From Larimichthys crocea (taxonomy: Eukaryota; Chordata; Actinopteri; Sciaenidae): a stretch of DNA of 64,000 nt. Below, in pieces: positions 63,698 to 64,000 of this stretch. The DNA lies in assembly GCF_000972845.2 (NCBI RefSeq), contig NC_040022.1, positions 62,001 to 126,000 of the forward strand, written 5' to 3'. Made by a program: the position numbers and the translations under genes. The notes below the pieces were generated by a model. That model made no database searches and had not been told where the DNA came from. It worked only from the letters and a program-made list of their open reading frames with translations. Each line of letters starts with the position of its first letter. Position 1 is the stretch's first letter.

Positions 63698-64000
63698 TGA
63701 CCGACTCGCTGTACATTATTCCTTATATAGAAGAACAGCAGTCGTGGTCGCTACGTTCAACTGACAGGAACTGCTGGTGGCATTTATACATGTTGATGTG
63801 TTAGTTTACAAAATGTGAGACTACTGAGCTTATAAAGTTGATTTTAAGATTTTATTGATTACTTATACCCTGAAATATTTAGCACATTATTTAGTGTCCT
63901 ATGTTCCTTCTAGCTCTCTGAGATCCTCGTTTATATAATGAAAATGAGTTGATGAGCATGTCTTTGCATATCTTGGCTGGAATGTTAAATTCTTTCTTGA

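Larger units (their letters stand above)
59239..64000. other. Intergenic region right of slc2a6
   Basis: Begins with the slc2a6 3' UTR; the first plus-strand AATAAA I noticed is at 60096-60101, inside an inserted segment, so the real polyadenylation site is uncertain. No exon of a further gene is recognised. Contents: an interrupted MITE, a long inverted repeat pair and AT-rich sequence (60700-62300 showed nothing I could name). Confidence 0.55.

Overview
The window is nuclear DNA from a ray-finned fish, most likely a spiny-rayed (percomorph-type) teleost. The evidence is small exons with GT-AG introns, vertebrate protein families, many (CA)n microsatellites and many copies of short dispersed repeats typical of teleosts. 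I rebuilt four complete protein-coding genes by joining exons with matching splice phases. There is also one transposon-derived reading frame. No tRNA, rRNA, CRISPR or bacterial-type feature was seen. All family assignments come from remembered protein sequences, with no database search.

Layout. (1) 1171-25218, minus: arhgdig, Rho GDP-dissociation inhibitor gamma, 6 coding exons, 221 aa. Its large first intron holds a Pogo/CENP-B-like DNA transposon (18037-19307) with an open 316-aa frame carrying two tandem copies of the DNA-binding region and almost no catalytic domain. (2) 25219-33734: intergenic, with CT-rich tracts, microsatellites and dispersed repeats. (3) 33735-46595, minus: clcn7, the lysosomal 2Cl-/H+ exchanger, 25 coding exons, 790 aa. 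(4) 47929-52156, minus: ptx4, pentraxin-4, 4 coding exons, 674 aa, with a long Pro/Gln/His/Ser-rich linker. (5) 53609-59238, plus: slc2a6, the GLUT6-type sugar transporter, 8 coding exons, 500 aa, divergent from ptx4. (6) 59239-64000: intergenic, with a long interrupted MITE and a roughly 340-bp inverted repeat pair.

Function and context. CLCN7 and PTX4 are same-strand neighbours on human 16p13.3, and ARHGDIG lies in the same human band, so arhgdig-clcn7-ptx4 is old vertebrate synteny. SLC2A6 is on human 9q34, so its place here marks a rearrangement. clcn7 and slc2a6 both encode endolysosomal membrane transporters and both start with an acidic dileucine motif around TPLLN. The genes are separate eukaryotic transcription units, not an operon.

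No wholly new biological system is evident. The points most worth a second look are: a (TG)48 tract sitting directly against a clcn7 splice acceptor; (GT) repeats just after the arhgdig exon 1 donor; a pair of competing donors in arhgdig exon 2; the duplicated DNA-binding-domain transposon frame; the enlarged ptx4 linker; paired ACTACAA (ZNF143-type) motifs at the clcn7 promoter; an interferon-response-like cluster upstream of slc2a6; and the long inverted repeat near the right edge.
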